In this document: piece after piece, positions 34,300 through 43,402 of the stretch
How positions within the stretch are numbered: position 1 is the first letter of the stretch
How the letters are laid out: each line of letters starts with the position of its first letter
Assembly: GCF_000010665.1 (NCBI RefSeq)
Contig: NC_012796.1
Location: forward strand, 5,108,001-5,172,000
DNA from: Solidesulfovibrio magneticus RS-1
GTDB lineage: Bacteria; Desulfobacterota; Desulfovibrionia; Desulfovibrionales; Desulfovibrionaceae
DNA: 64,000 bases
Reading direction: 5' to 3'
Notes under the pieces: model-generated
The model's input: only the letters and a program-made list of their open reading frames with translations
The model's database searches: none
Told to the model about the DNA's origin: nothing
Made by a program: the position numbers and the translations under genes

Positions 34300-34677
34300 G
34301 CCTCTCTCAAGGACCTAAATCCTGGCAACAACACCTTGGAGCATTGAAAAATACTGACAACTATCTAGCCGCGCCCCTTGCAACGACAACTATGGTCTTA
34401 TTGCAATGATATCGTCTCAAATCATTTCATCAGAACGCAACCGACAACTCTTCGGCCCGCAACACCCCGCGCTTTACCCTATCGGCCCAGCAACGCCATT
34501 TCAAGTCCGTTTCCGGAAAAACCCCGGCCGCCGCGACAGGCGGCAAGGCCTGCCAGACGTTTCGTGTCGTGTCCACGAAAAGTACAGCGGGTAGCCGCAG
34601 ACATAAGACTAAAACCACTGCTTTCTCTTAAAAAATACTCTCGCACATAATGGGGAGCGCGACACTCGGCCAGCGCG
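34300..34677. other. 378-base AT-richer intergenic region
   Basis: Upstream of the dCache kinase and downstream of the GlxA-type regulator gene (both minus strand). It is richer in A and T than its surroundings and presumably holds the kinase promoter. No gene, strong hairpin or consensus sigma-54 site was found by eye. Confidence 0.5.
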
Positions 34678-35652
34678 TCAGCACCGCGCCGGCCCCGCGT
34701 CGGTCCCGTAGGTCTCGCGCCAGGCCGTGGGCGATACTCCCACCAGCCGGCGAAAGCGCTCCCGAAACGCGGCGGCCGAACCAAAGCCCACGGCAGCCGC
34801 CACCGCCTCCACGCCCAGGTTCGTGGTTTCCAGCAGCGCCTGGGCCCGGCCCACCCTGGCCCGGGCCAGCCAGTCCATGGGGGCCGCCCCGAGCTGCTCC
34901 CGGAAGCGGCGGTGCAGCGTGCGCGGACTCAGGCGGGCCTGGGCGGCCATGGTTTCCAGGGAGAGCTCGACATGGAGGTTTTCCAGCAGCCAGACCTGCA
35001 AGGCGGCCAGGCTGTCGTCCGCGCCCGGGGCCACGCGGCGCAGGCGCTGGGCGCAGCCGCCATGGCGCTCCAGGGGCAGCACGAAAAACTCGGCGCACCC
35101 TTCGGCCACGGCCGCGCCGCAGTCCATACGCACCAGATGCAGACACAAGTCGATGCCGGAAGCCAGGCCGGCCGAAGTCAGCACCGCGCCGTTATCGACG
35201 AACAGGACATCATCCGCCACGGCAACCGCCGGGTACAGCCGGGCCAGGTCGGCCGTCTTGGCCCAATGGGTGGTGGCCGGCAAGCCGTCGAGCAGTCCGG
35301 CGGCAGCCAAAACGAAGGCTCCGGTGCAGATGGAGGCCAGGCGCGCTCCCCCTGTCGCCGCCCGGCGCAAGGCCTGGGCCACAGCCGCGTCGGCAAAGGC
35401 CTCCGGCTCCATGATGCCGGGGATGACCACGGTGTCGGCCTCGGGCAGCCTCTCCAGGGGCGCGACCCCGCCAAGGGCATGCTCGCCGCTGCGGATCGGA
35501 TCGCCCGGGCCGCACAGGAACACCTCGTAAGGCTTGCTCCCGTCCGGGAGACGGATTTGGGCGAAAAGCGCCTGGGGGATGGCCAGATCAAAGGCCACTA
35601 ATCCGGGCAGGGCCAGGATGGCCAGCCGATGGGGCGTGGGGAATATGGGCAT
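34678..35652 (-). CDS. GlxA-family AraC-type regulator with DJ-1/PfpI domain
   Basis: A 324-residue regulator. The N-terminal DJ-1/PfpI-like domain (about 8-195) has VVIPGIMEPEAF and the nucleophile-elbow-like SICTGAFVLAAAGLLDG. The C-terminal AraC domain has two HTHs, SLETMAAQARLSPRTLHRRF and the VEAVAAAVGFGSAAAFRERF motif. GlxA-type proteins sense small metabolites and activate nearby operons. It is divergent from an exported DJ-1/PfpI protein with a similar domain, its likely target. Start 35652 was preferred over 35706, where the extra residues are not family-like. Confidence 0.88.
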   Translation of the reverse strand: MPIFPTPHRLAILALPGLVAFDLAIPQALFAQIRLPDGSKPYEVFLCGPGDPIRSGEHALGGVAPLERLPEADTVVIPGIMEPEAFADAAVAQALRRAATGGARLASICTGAFVLAAAGLLDGLPATTHWAKTADLARLYPAVAVADDVLFVDNGAVLTSAGLASGIDLCLHLVRMDCGAAVAEGCAEFFVLPLERHGGCAQRLRRVAPGADDSLAALQVWLLENLHVELSLETMAAQARLSPRTLHRRFREQLGAAPMDWLARARVGRAQALLETTNLGVEAVAAAVGFGSAAAFRERFRRLVGVSPTAWRETYGTDAGPARC

Positions 35653-35779
35653 GGTTGATTCCGTCGGGACACGGGCAGCAGGCGTTTGACCATATTCCGG
35701 CGGCAATTGGCCGGCAAGCCCCTTTCGGGAAAATGGCGGCGGCGTAGATCAGGGGAAAACGATCACCCTAGGAGGTTTT

Positions 35780-36616
35780 ATGAATCGCCGCCATTTCTCC
35801 CTGGCCTGCCTGGGCCTGGCCGCCGCCGCCAGCGCGGGCGTGGCCCCGGCCCTGGCCGCCGCCCCGACGGGAGCATCCGGTCCGGCCAAACGCGAGTCCG
35901 GCAAGCCCCATATCGCCTTTCTGCTTTTTGACGGCATAACGGCCCAGGACATGATCGGCCCGGCCACGGTGCTCGGCGCTTCGGGCCGGTTCACCATGGA
36001 CTATGTCTGGCGCGACACGAACCCGGTGCGGGCCGAAAGCCGCTCCCCGGTCGAGCTGCACATCGTGCCCACGGCCACCTTCGCCGAGACCACCAGCGCC
36101 GACATCCTGTGCGTGCCGGGCACGAGCAACGTATTCGCCCAGTTGCGCCAGCCCGACATTCTCGACTGGGTCGCCCGGGTCGGGGCCAAGGCGGCGTGGG
36201 TGACCAGCGTGTGCACCGGCTCGTTCATCCTGGGCGCGGCCGGGCTGTTAAACGGCTACAAAGCCACCTCGCACTGGACCCTGGTGGACGAACTGGCTGC
36301 TTTCGGGGCGATTCCGACCCGGGAGCGGGTGGTGGCCGACCGCAACCGTCTGACCGGGGCCGGGGTGACCTCGGGGATCGACTTCGGGCTGACGCTTCTG
36401 GCCAAGCTGTGCGGCGAGGAGACGGCCAAGGCTATCCAGCTCACCCTGGAATACGACCCCGAGCCGCCCTTTGCCTGCGGCTCGCCCAAATCGGCCCCGG
36501 CCGAACTGACGGCCAAGGCCAAGGCCGGCTATCTGGCCTATCTGGAGCAGGTCGCGCCCGACGCCCGCCAACTCCTGGACGCGGCCTCCAAACGCCTGGG
36601 CGTTAAAACCTCCTGA
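35780..36616 (+). CDS. Tat-exported DJ-1/PfpI-family protein (isonitrile hydratase-like)
   Basis: A 278-residue protein with a Tat-type signal (MNRRHFSLACLGLAAAASAG, cleavage after Ala-rich region near 28). The DJ-1/PfpI fold (about 42-235) includes HIAFLLFDGITAQDMIGP, VPGTSNVFAQL and the nucleophile elbow SVCTGSFILGAAGLL with Cys at about 143, plus SHWTLVDEL and VTSGIDFGL as in InhA-type isonitrile hydratases. Export of such an enzyme is unusual; most are cytoplasmic. AGGAGG precedes the ATG. Probably controlled by the divergent GlxA-type regulator. Confidence 0.87.
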   Translation: MNRRHFSLACLGLAAAASAGVAPALAAAPTGASGPAKRESGKPHIAFLLFDGITAQDMIGPATVLGASGRFTMDYVWRDTNPVRAESRSPVELHIVPTATFAETTSADILCVPGTSNVFAQLRQPDILDWVARVGAKAAWVTSVCTGSFILGAAGLLNGYKATSHWTLVDELAAFGAIPTRERVVADRNRLTGAGVTSGIDFGLTLLAKLCGEETAKAIQLTLEYDPEPPFACGSPKSAPAELTAKAKAGYLAYLEQVAPDARQLLDAASKRLGVKTS

Positions 36617-36730
36617 CCATCCGCGCGCGCCCTGCGCCCCCAGGCGGGCGCGCGCCAACAAAAAAGCCTATCCTCCTCCCCGACCGGCCAGACAGACGCC
36701 CCGCCGAACCCCCTTTACCCCTTTCTCCAA

Positions 36731-36782
36731 CTGGGGGGTCTGAGAGCCTCAGGCCCCCAGCCGCCGGAGGCCTCTTTTCCCC
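36731..36782. repeat. Imperfect palindrome plus GCCGCCGGAGGCCTCTT module
   Basis: CTGGGGGGTCTGAG and CTCAGGCCCCCAG pair with one bulge, and the module GCCGCCGGAGGCCTCTT follows. It sits between convergent DJ-1/PfpI and NtrC-type genes. Confidence 0.75.
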
Positions 36783-36794
36783 TTCCCCACGCGC

Positions 36795-38204
36795 CTATGG
36801 CCGCGTCGACAGGCCGTATTTCCGAAAAAGGTCATACAGCCGCGACGGCGACAGGCCGCTGGCCTGGGCGGCCCGGACCACGTTGCCCCGGCTGGCTTCG
36901 AGCAGGTCGCGCAGGTAGTGCCGCTCCACGTCCTCCAGGGCCTGGCGGCGGTAATCCTTCCAGGGCATGACGGCAGCCCGGGCCGAGTCGGCCGTCTCGG
37001 GGCGCAGGGCCTCGCCCGGCTCGCACAGACCGGTCACCCGCAGCATTTGCAGGCGGATCTCGTCGGGCAGATGCTTGGGATAGAGCACGGGTTCGCCGCG
37101 ATGCTGGAGCAGCACGCGTTCCAGGGTGCCGAACAGGTCGCGGACGTTGCCGGGCCAGGAGTAGGCGCACAGCACCTGGAAGAACTCCTCGGCAAAGCCC
37201 TTGGTGGGCAGGCCGTAGCGGCTGCACAGCCGGTTCATGTGGTGGATGGCGAGCTGGCGGATGTCTTCCGGGCGCTGCCGCAGGGCGGGCAGGGTGATGA
37301 CGATGGTGCGCAGGCGGTAGAGCAGGTCGTCGCGAAAGGCTCCGGCCGCGGCCATGGCGGCCAGGTCGCGGTTGGTGGCGGCCACCAGCCGGAAATCGCT
37401 GGACAGTTCGCGCTTGGAGCCCACCGGCCGGAACCGGCCGTCCTGGAGCACGCGCAGGAAGGTTTTTTGGATGGCCGGGGAGAGTTCGCCGATTTCATCG
37501 AGAAACAGCGTGCCCCCGTCGGCCAGCTTGAAAAGCCCGTCGCGGTCTCGGTCCGCGCCGGTAAAGGCTCCCTTGACGTGGCCGAACAGCACGCTTTCGA
37601 CCAGGCTTTCGGGCAGGGCGGCGCAGTCCACCACCACGAAATTGCTGACGGCCCGGGCGGAGTTGGCGTGAATGGCCCGGGCGAAGAGTTCCTTGCCGGT
37701 GCCGGTCTCGCCGGTGACCAGGACGGCGGCGTCGGAATCGGCGGCCTGGGCCACGAGGTCCAGGCAGGCTTCCATGGCCGGGGCCGTGCCGATGATGGCC
37801 TCGCGCTTGAGCACCGACGGCGGGCGGCGGGCGGCCTTCTGGGCCCGGTATTCCAGGGCGCGGGTCAGGGGCAAGGTGACGCGGTTGGGGGTCAGCGGCT
37901 TTTGGATGTAATCCCAGGCCCCGGACTTGATGGCGATGGCCGCGCCTTCGGGGTCTTCCTGGCCGGTGACGATGATGACCTCGGGCGCGCCCATGGCGGC
38001 CTTGACGTCGGGGAGCAGGTCCAGGCCGTAGCCGTCGGGCAGGTTCAAGTCGAGCAGCACCACGTCCAGGCGTTCCCGGGCCAGGGTCAGCCGGCCCTGT
38101 TCGATGGAGCCGGCCCAATAGAGGGTATGGCCCAGGCGGCGCATGAGCGCGCCAAAGGTTTCGCGCAGGATGGGGTCGTCGTCGACGAGGAGAATGTGGG
38201 CCAT
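36795..38204 (-). CDS. NtrC-family sigma-54-dependent response regulator
   Basis: A 469-residue activator: receiver (about 1-120, phospho-Asp52 in VLLDLNLPDG), AAA+ domain (about 138-370) with Walker A GETGTGKE (165-172), the sigma-54-contact loop GAFTGA (212-217) and Walker B region GGTLFLDEIGEL, and a Fis-type HTH at the C-terminus (GNVVRAAQASGLSPSRLYDL). It drives transcription from -24/-12 promoters when phosphorylated. No kinase gene is adjacent. Whether it controls the sigma-54 sites at 1842 or 18072 is unknown. The ATG at 38204 begins the receiver directly. Confidence 0.93.
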   Translation of the reverse strand: MAHILLVDDDPILRETFGALMRRLGHTLYWAGSIEQGRLTLARERLDVVLLDLNLPDGYGLDLLPDVKAAMGAPEVIIVTGQEDPEGAAIAIKSGAWDYIQKPLTPNRVTLPLTRALEYRAQKAARRPPSVLKREAIIGTAPAMEACLDLVAQAADSDAAVLVTGETGTGKELFARAIHANSARAVSNFVVVDCAALPESLVESVLFGHVKGAFTGADRDRDGLFKLADGGTLFLDEIGELSPAIQKTFLRVLQDGRFRPVGSKRELSSDFRLVAATNRDLAAMAAAGAFRDDLLYRLRTIVITLPALRQRPEDIRQLAIHHMNRLCSRYGLPTKGFAEEFFQVLCAYSWPGNVRDLFGTLERVLLQHRGEPVLYPKHLPDEIRLQMLRVTGLCEPGEALRPETADSARAAVMPWKDYRRQALEDVERHYLRDLLEASRGNVVRAAQASGLSPSRLYDLFRKYGLSTRP

Positions 38205-38319
38205 GGGTCTGATTCCATTTCCGAATAATCGGACAAACGCATTGTGGGGCCGACACCCGGCCCCCGTCAAGGCGCATTGCCGTGACGAAGGCCGGACACC
38301 GGCCCCACAAGATGGGGGG

Positions 38320-38362
38320 CCGGGGGCCTAAGGCCCCCGGCGGGGCGCGGGGCAGCGCCCCG
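38320..38362. repeat. Two adjacent GC-rich palindromes downstream of the EF-G-like gene
   Basis: CCGGGGGCCT-A-AGGCCCCCGG (38320-38340) has perfect 10-bp arms; GGGGCGC and GCGCCCC (38342-38362) form a second hairpin. They may terminate the EF-G-like gene and belong to the recurring palindrome family. Confidence 0.8.
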
Positions 38363-38382
38363 CTTCCAACGCTCCCCTGCCG

Positions 38383-40452
38383 CTATTCTTCCTTCTTCTT
38401 GCTCTCGGCCACCACCTTCTCGGCGATGGGCGGCGGGCATTCCTCGTAGTGGTCGAAGGCCAGGGTGAACGCGCCCTGGCCGCCGGTGGTGGAACTCAGC
38501 GTCTTGGCGTATTCCTGCATCTCGGCCATGGGCACGTGGGCCTGGATTTCGGTGATGCCGCCGGTGGAGTCGGACCCCAGCACCTTGCCGCGCCGGCTGG
38601 ACAGGTCGCCGATGATGTCGCCCATGTATTCGTCCGGACAGCTCACGGACACGAGCACGATGGGTTCGAGCAAGGAGATCTTGAGCTTTTCGCAGGCCGC
38701 CTTGAAGGCGATGGAGCCGGCGATCTTAAAGGCCATTTCCGAGGAGTCCACGGTGTGGAAGGTGCCGTCGAAAAGCGTCACCTTGAAGTCGACCATGGGA
38801 TAGCCGGCCAGATAGCCGCGCGCGGCCGATTCCTGCACGCCCTTGTCCACGGCCGGGATGTATTGCCGGGGAATGGCGCCGCCGACGATGGCGTCCACAA
38901 AGGCGTAGCCGCCGCCGCGCGGCTGGCCTTCCATGCGAATCCAGCAGTCGCCGAACTGGCCGCGTCCGCCGGTCTGCTTCTTGTGGCGGCCCTGGACCTC
39001 GACCTTGCCCTTGACCGTCTCGCGGTAGGGAATCTTCGGGGCCTTGAGCACGGGCGTGACCTTGTAGCGCCGCTTGGCCTTTTCCACGGCCGTTTCCAGA
39101 TGGGTCTGGCCCATGCCGGAGATGAGGATGTCGCCGGTCTCCTCGTCGCGGGTGATGGACAGCGTGATGTCTTCGTCCAGGAGCTTGGACATGGCCGCGA
39201 AGACCTTGTCCTCGTCGCCCTTCTCGGCCGGGGCCAGGGCGTAGGAAATCATGGGCGGGGCCAGGACCGGGGCGGGAATGACCACGGGCTTTTTGGGGTC
39301 GCACAGGGTATGGCCGGTGGCCGTGTCCTTGAGCTTGGCCAGGGCGATGACCGACCCCGGGCCGGCCGGCTCCTTGGAGATGACGGTTTCCTTGCCCAGG
39401 GGCAAGAGGATCTGGCCGGCGCGCTCCAGGGTGTCGGTAGCCGGATTGAACAGTTCCTGGTTGGTGGCGATGGTTCCGGTCAGCACGCGCACGATGGAGA
39501 GCTGGCCGGCGAAGGGATCGAACAGCGTCTTCACCACAAAGGCGACGGCCGGGCCGGACTCGCTGGCCGTGATCTCGCCGGTCTCGGTGGCGATGACCTT
39601 GTCGCCGCCGGCGGCCTCCAGAGGACCGGGCAGGTAGTTCTGGATGGCGGCCAAAAGGCGCGCGCCGCCCATGGCCTTAAGCGCCGCGCCGCAGCACACC
39701 GGACACAGCGCCCCGGACAGCGTGGCCTTGTGCACGGCGGCCAGCAGCTCCTCCACGGCGATCTCCTCGCCTTCGAGGTAGCGCTCCATGAGCTGCTCGT
39801 CGGACACGGCCACTTCCTCGACCATGGTTTCGCGCAGCGTCTCGACCTCGTCGGCCATGTCGTCGGGGATGGGGCCTTCGGTGAACCCGCCCTTGTCGTC
39901 GAAGAAATAGGCCTTGCCCTCAAGGACGTTGACCACGCCCTTAAAGGCCTCTTTCTCGCCGATGGGGAGATTTTGGATGTAGGTCTTGACGCCCAGCTTT
40001 TCCTTGATGCCGGCAAGGGCCATCTCGAAATCGGCTCGGTCGCGGTCCATTTTGTTGATGAAAAAAAGCGTGGGCAGGCCCAATTTGGCGACTTCGCCCC
40101 AGAGCTTTTTGGTCAGCGGCTTGACGCCGTCCACGGCGTCGACCACAAAGACCACGCCGTCCACGGCGCGCAGCAGGTAGGGCAGATCGCCGTTGAAGCT
40201 GCCGTCGCCCGGGATGTCCAGGAGAAAATGACGGTTTTTCTGGAACTGGAAGGCGGCCAGACCGGGCTGGGTGCTGCCCCGGCGCTTTATTTCCTCGGGC
40301 TCGTAGTCCAGGGTGGTGACCCCTTCCTCGATCTTGCCCAGTCGCGGGATGGCGCCGGCGGTAAAAAGGAGCATTTCGGCCACAGAGGTCTTGCCGCATC
40401 CGCCGTGGCCGATCAGGGCGTAGGTGCGTTGGCTGGCGAGGTTTTCCGACAT
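38383..40452 (-). CDS. EF-G-like translational GTPase (FusA2 type)
   Basis: A 689-residue protein with EF-G domain order. G1 is GHGGCGKT (15-22), G4 NKMD (133-136); domain II, the IV-like region (VKGKVEVQGRHKKQTGGRGQ) and the V-like fold (LLEPIVLVSVSCPDEYMGDI) follow. The G3 motif reads DIPGDGS (79-85) instead of DTPGH, so the catalytic His of canonical EF-G is replaced by Asp. This is seen in the EF-G-like paralogue group rather than housekeeping EF-G, so a second fusA should exist elsewhere. GGGAGAAGGGA precedes the ATG. Its cellular role (ribosome rescue, recycling or regulation) is not established from sequence. Confidence 0.88.
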   Translation of the reverse strand: MSENLASQRTYALIGHGGCGKTSVAEMLLFTAGAIPRLGKIEEGVTTLDYEPEEIKRRGSTQPGLAAFQFQKNRHFLLDIPGDGSFNGDLPYLLRAVDGVVFVVDAVDGVKPLTKKLWGEVAKLGLPTLFFINKMDRDRADFEMALAGIKEKLGVKTYIQNLPIGEKEAFKGVVNVLEGKAYFFDDKGGFTEGPIPDDMADEVETLRETMVEEVAVSDEQLMERYLEGEEIAVEELLAAVHKATLSGALCPVCCGAALKAMGGARLLAAIQNYLPGPLEAAGGDKVIATETGEITASESGPAVAFVVKTLFDPFAGQLSIVRVLTGTIATNQELFNPATDTLERAGQILLPLGKETVISKEPAGPGSVIALAKLKDTATGHTLCDPKKPVVIPAPVLAPPMISYALAPAEKGDEDKVFAAMSKLLDEDITLSITRDEETGDILISGMGQTHLETAVEKAKRRYKVTPVLKAPKIPYRETVKGKVEVQGRHKKQTGGRGQFGDCWIRMEGQPRGGGYAFVDAIVGGAIPRQYIPAVDKGVQESAARGYLAGYPMVDFKVTLFDGTFHTVDSSEMAFKIAGSIAFKAACEKLKISLLEPIVLVSVSCPDEYMGDIIGDLSSRRGKVLGSDSTGGITEIQAHVPMAEMQEYAKTLSSTTGGQGAFTLAFDHYEECPPPIAEKVVAESKKKEE

Positions 40453-40708
40453 TCCCTTCTCCCTTGTGCTAGGCGTTGTCACCGTGGTCCAAACGCCTGG
40501 GGGCGTTTTTCCTGTCCCATATCGAAAGCCGGCGGGCCGGCTTTGTGACGAAGCGAATCGAGAGAGAGATCGGGCGGAAATCCGGGCATTTTCAGGCCCT
40601 TGGCTTTTCCGCGAGTTTGGGCATATTGGATGAGGCGTCACCCCTTGTCAAGACGACAACTTCCTGAAATCACAAACTCTACGGCAAAAAGCCAAGAATA
40701 CCGACACC

Positions 40709-41734
40709 GTGCAGCCACTCTTTCTTCACCCCCGCGACATCGACCTGTCCGCCCCGCACCTGTTCTGGGGCGCGGCGCCCGACGCGGCGCTGACCGATTC
40801 CCTGGCCGCCCTGGGGCAGGTCACCCCGGCCCTGGTCATCGAAACCGACGGCCGGCCCATTCTGGCCGCCGGCAGCAGGCGCGCCGCCGCCCTGCGGGAG
40901 ATCAAAGGGCGCAGCCTGTGCGCCCTGGCCCTGCCCGAGGCCGACCCCGACGCCCCGGCCCATGCCCTGGCCCCGGACGGCGGCCCGCTGCCGCTCCCCC
41001 TGCGCCTGGGACTTATCTACCTCGCCTCCAACCTCGGCCGGGCCGTCACCGACGCCATGGCCGTGGCCGCCGGGCGCTATTTCGCCCCCCTGGCCGGCGT
41101 GGACGGCTTCCTGGCTCTGGCCGGCCCCCTGCTTTTCGCCCCGGACGACCGGCGCGGCCGGCTGCTTGCCCGCTGGCTCACCCTGCCGCCGGCCCTGGAT
41201 GCGTGGCTTGCCTCGGGCCATGTGCCGCTGGGGGCCGGCGAACGCCTGGCCGCCCTGGCCCCGGAGGATCTCAATGCCTTTATGCCGCTTCTGGGGGCCG
41301 TGCGCTGGTCGCGCGGCAGCCTTTCGGCGGCGTTGACCTTTTTGACCGAAGCCGCCCGGCTGGCCGGCGAGACGCCGGCCGCCACCCTGGCCCGCTCGGG
41401 CCTGCTCGACCTGCCGGGCCGGGGGCTGTCGCCAAACGACCTGACCGCCGGCCTGCTCGCCGGGCTGCGGCGGCTGCGCTATCCGGCCGTCACCACCCTG
41501 GAGGCCCGGTTCACGGCGCTTTCCCGGGAACTCTCGCGGGGCAGCCGGGTGAAAATCCGCCCCAGCCAGGGCTTCGAGTCCGACAGCGCCACCTTCGAGG
41601 TCACGGTCAAAAACCGCCAGGAGCTGTCCAAGGCCGCCGCCGATCTGGCCGCCATGGCCGCCGCCCCGGCCCTGCCCAGGCTCCTTTCCGTGGCCCAGGA
41701 GGAAATGTCCGAAGAGCCGGGAGAAAAAACGTGA
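40709..41734 (+). CDS. ParB/sulfiredoxin-fold-like protein in radical SAM operon
   Basis: A 341-residue protein starting at GTG 40709. The first 75 residues resemble a ParB N-terminal/Srx fold: LTDSLAALGQVTPALVIETD, RPILAAGSRRAAALREI. No classical ParB HTH is evident; the rest is Ala/Leu-rich helical. ParB-fold domains bind DNA or hydrolyse CTP/ATP. It overlaps the radical SAM gene by four bases (GTGA), so the two are translationally coupled and probably act together. The ribosome site is weak. Confidence 0.75.
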   Translation: MQPLFLHPRDIDLSAPHLFWGAAPDAALTDSLAALGQVTPALVIETDGRPILAAGSRRAAALREIKGRSLCALALPEADPDAPAHALAPDGGPLPLPLRLGLIYLASNLGRAVTDAMAVAAGRYFAPLAGVDGFLALAGPLLFAPDDRRGRLLARWLTLPPALDAWLASGHVPLGAGERLAALAPEDLNAFMPLLGAVRWSRGSLSAALTFLTEAARLAGETPAATLARSGLLDLPGRGLSPNDLTAGLLAGLRRLRYPAVTTLEARFTALSRELSRGSRVKIRPSQGFESDSATFEVTVKNRQELSKAAADLAAMAAAPALPRLLSVAQEEMSEEPGEKT

Positions 41735-42837
41735 GCGCGCCGCTGTGGGACATCACGGCCCTGGCCGTGGACGCGGCCGTGGCCGAAACCCCCATGGCCG
41801 TCCGGGCCAGGGCCGCCCTGCCCGAGGCGGCCGTGACCGTGCTGGCCCCGGGCGATCCCCTGCCCCAGGCCCCGGACGGCGGCCGGGCGCTGCACATAAA
41901 GGCCCATCCCGGCCGGTTCCTGCGCCCCTGTCCGGCCACGCGCCATTACCGCTGCTGCGGCTACCAGATCATCCACATCGGCGAGAACTGCCCCATGGAC
42001 TGCTCGTACTGCATCCTGCGGGCCTATTTCCGCGACCGCACGCTCACCGCCTTTGCCAACACCGAGGCCATGTTCGCCGAACTGGGCCGGGTGTTTGGCC
42101 GCGACCCCAGCCGGCTTTTTCGGGTCGGCACCGGTCAGTTCGCCGACGCCCTGGCCCTGGAACCCATCACCGGCCACACCCGGGAACTGCTGGGCTTTCT
42201 GGCCGGCCACCCCAACGTCGTGTTGGAGCTCAAGTCCAAGACCGCCGATCTCAGCTGGATGGAAGCCGACCCGGACCCGAAAACGGTGCTGCCGTCCTGG
42301 TCGCTTAACGCCCCGGTGATCGTGGCCGCCCAGGAGCGCGACACGGCCTCGCTTGAAGCCCGGCTGTCGGCGGCCAAGGCCTGCGTACGGGCCGGCTTTC
42401 GGGTCTGCCTGCACTTCGACCCCATCTGCTGGTTCGAGGGTTGGGAGCGGGAGTACGCCGCCACAGTGGACATGATTTTCGATTATCTCGCCCCGGACGA
42501 CATCGCCTACATCAGCCTGGGCTCGTTTCGCTGCCTGCCCGAGCTGCCCGGACGGCTTATGGCCGAGGGCCGGGAGCTGCCGCGCTACATGCTTGGCGAA
42601 TTCACCATCGGCCCTGACGGCAAGACGCGGCTTTTGCGGCCCCTTCGGGTGCGGCAATTGCGTTTCATGGCCCGTCGGCTGGCCGGACACGGCTTTTCGC
42701 GTGGGCTTTATTGCTGTATGGAATCGGACGAGGTCTGGCGCGCCGCCTTGGGCCAGGCTCCCCGGGACCTCGGGGGGCTGGCCGCCCATCTGCTGTCGCG
42801 CGCCCACAACCCCGGAGGAACGCGGCCATGCTCGTAG
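41731..42837 (+). CDS. Spore photoproduct lyase-like radical SAM enzyme
   Basis: A 368-residue protein starting at GTG 41731 (GGGAG upstream). The cluster motif is C87-x3-C91-x2-C94 within ENCPMDCSYCILRAYF, the spacing and context of spore photoproduct lyase (SPL). Further SPL-like segments are ELKSKTAD, SLNAPVIV and FDPICWFEGWE. SPL reverses the UV thymine dimer of spores by radical SAM chemistry. This organism's neighbourhood shows no sporulation genes, so the substrate may be another DNA lesion or nucleotide. It is coupled to a ParB-like gene upstream and overlaps a 161-residue gene downstream by 10 bases. Confidence 0.85.
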   Translation: MSAPLWDITALAVDAAVAETPMAVRARAALPEAAVTVLAPGDPLPQAPDGGRALHIKAHPGRFLRPCPATRHYRCCGYQIIHIGENCPMDCSYCILRAYFRDRTLTAFANTEAMFAELGRVFGRDPSRLFRVGTGQFADALALEPITGHTRELLGFLAGHPNVVLELKSKTADLSWMEADPDPKTVLPSWSLNAPVIVAAQERDTASLEARLSAAKACVRAGFRVCLHFDPICWFEGWEREYAATVDMIFDYLAPDDIAYISLGSFRCLPELPGRLMAEGRELPRYMLGEFTIGPDGKTRLLRPLRVRQLRFMARRLAGHGFSRGLYCCMESDEVWRAALGQAPRDLGGLAAHLLSRAHNPGGTRPCS

Positions 42838-43313
42838 ACTACGCCGACACCCTGGACCGCCTGGAAAAGGCCCTGGGCCGCCATTTCGCCGATTCGCCGT
42901 CGATTTTAAACGTGCCGGGCGTGTCCGTGGCCCTGAAAATCGACCCGTTTTACTATCTGGCCCTGCGGCCGGCCTTTTTCGAGCTGCTGGGCAAATGGGC
43001 GGCCGTGCCGCCGTCTCGGGTTGAAGAGACGCTCCTGCGCACGGGCAACATCGTGCTCGGGCCGGGCAAGGCGCGCTACGACAAGCCGATCAGCGTCTTC
43101 GAGGACGGCACGCGCACGGTGCTGAAGCTGCCGGCCGATTTCGTGCCGGCCGAGTGGATCGACCGGGCCGTGACCATGTACGGCGGCGAGGCCGGGCCGC
43201 TGCCGGTCTCCGGGCTGCGCCTGGCCGAGGAGCAACGGGAGACGCTGGCCCGGCTTTTCGCCGGCAAGACCGAACTGGCCGCCCTGGCTTTTGGCGCGCC
43301 CCGGCATAGTTGA
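42828..43313 (+). CDS. Conserved hypothetical protein of the radical SAM operon
   Basis: A 161-residue soluble protein beginning MLVDYADTLDRLEKALGRHF, with a GGAGGA site inside the end of the radical SAM gene. It contains PPSRVEETLLRTG and DRAVTMYGG segments but I recognise no family. Its 10-base overlap with the upstream gene makes functional coupling likely. Confidence 0.75.
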   Translation: MLVDYADTLDRLEKALGRHFADSPSILNVPGVSVALKIDPFYYLALRPAFFELLGKWAAVPPSRVEETLLRTGNIVLGPGKARYDKPISVFEDGTRTVLKLPADFVPAEWIDRAVTMYGGEAGPLPVSGLRLAEEQRETLARLFAGKTELAALAFGAPRHS

Positions 43314-43402
43314 ACAACACCCCCTTCCCTTGACACAAATGGCTGTTGAGGGGCATGTGGGCAGCATCGACTACAGATGGCCGCCGGCCATGGAGGGATA
43401 TC

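Noticed and set aside
38449-40548. A 699-codon open frame antisense to the EF-G-like gene
   Set aside because: His/Gly/Leu/Asp-rich composition typical of a complementary-strand shadow of a high-GC gene.
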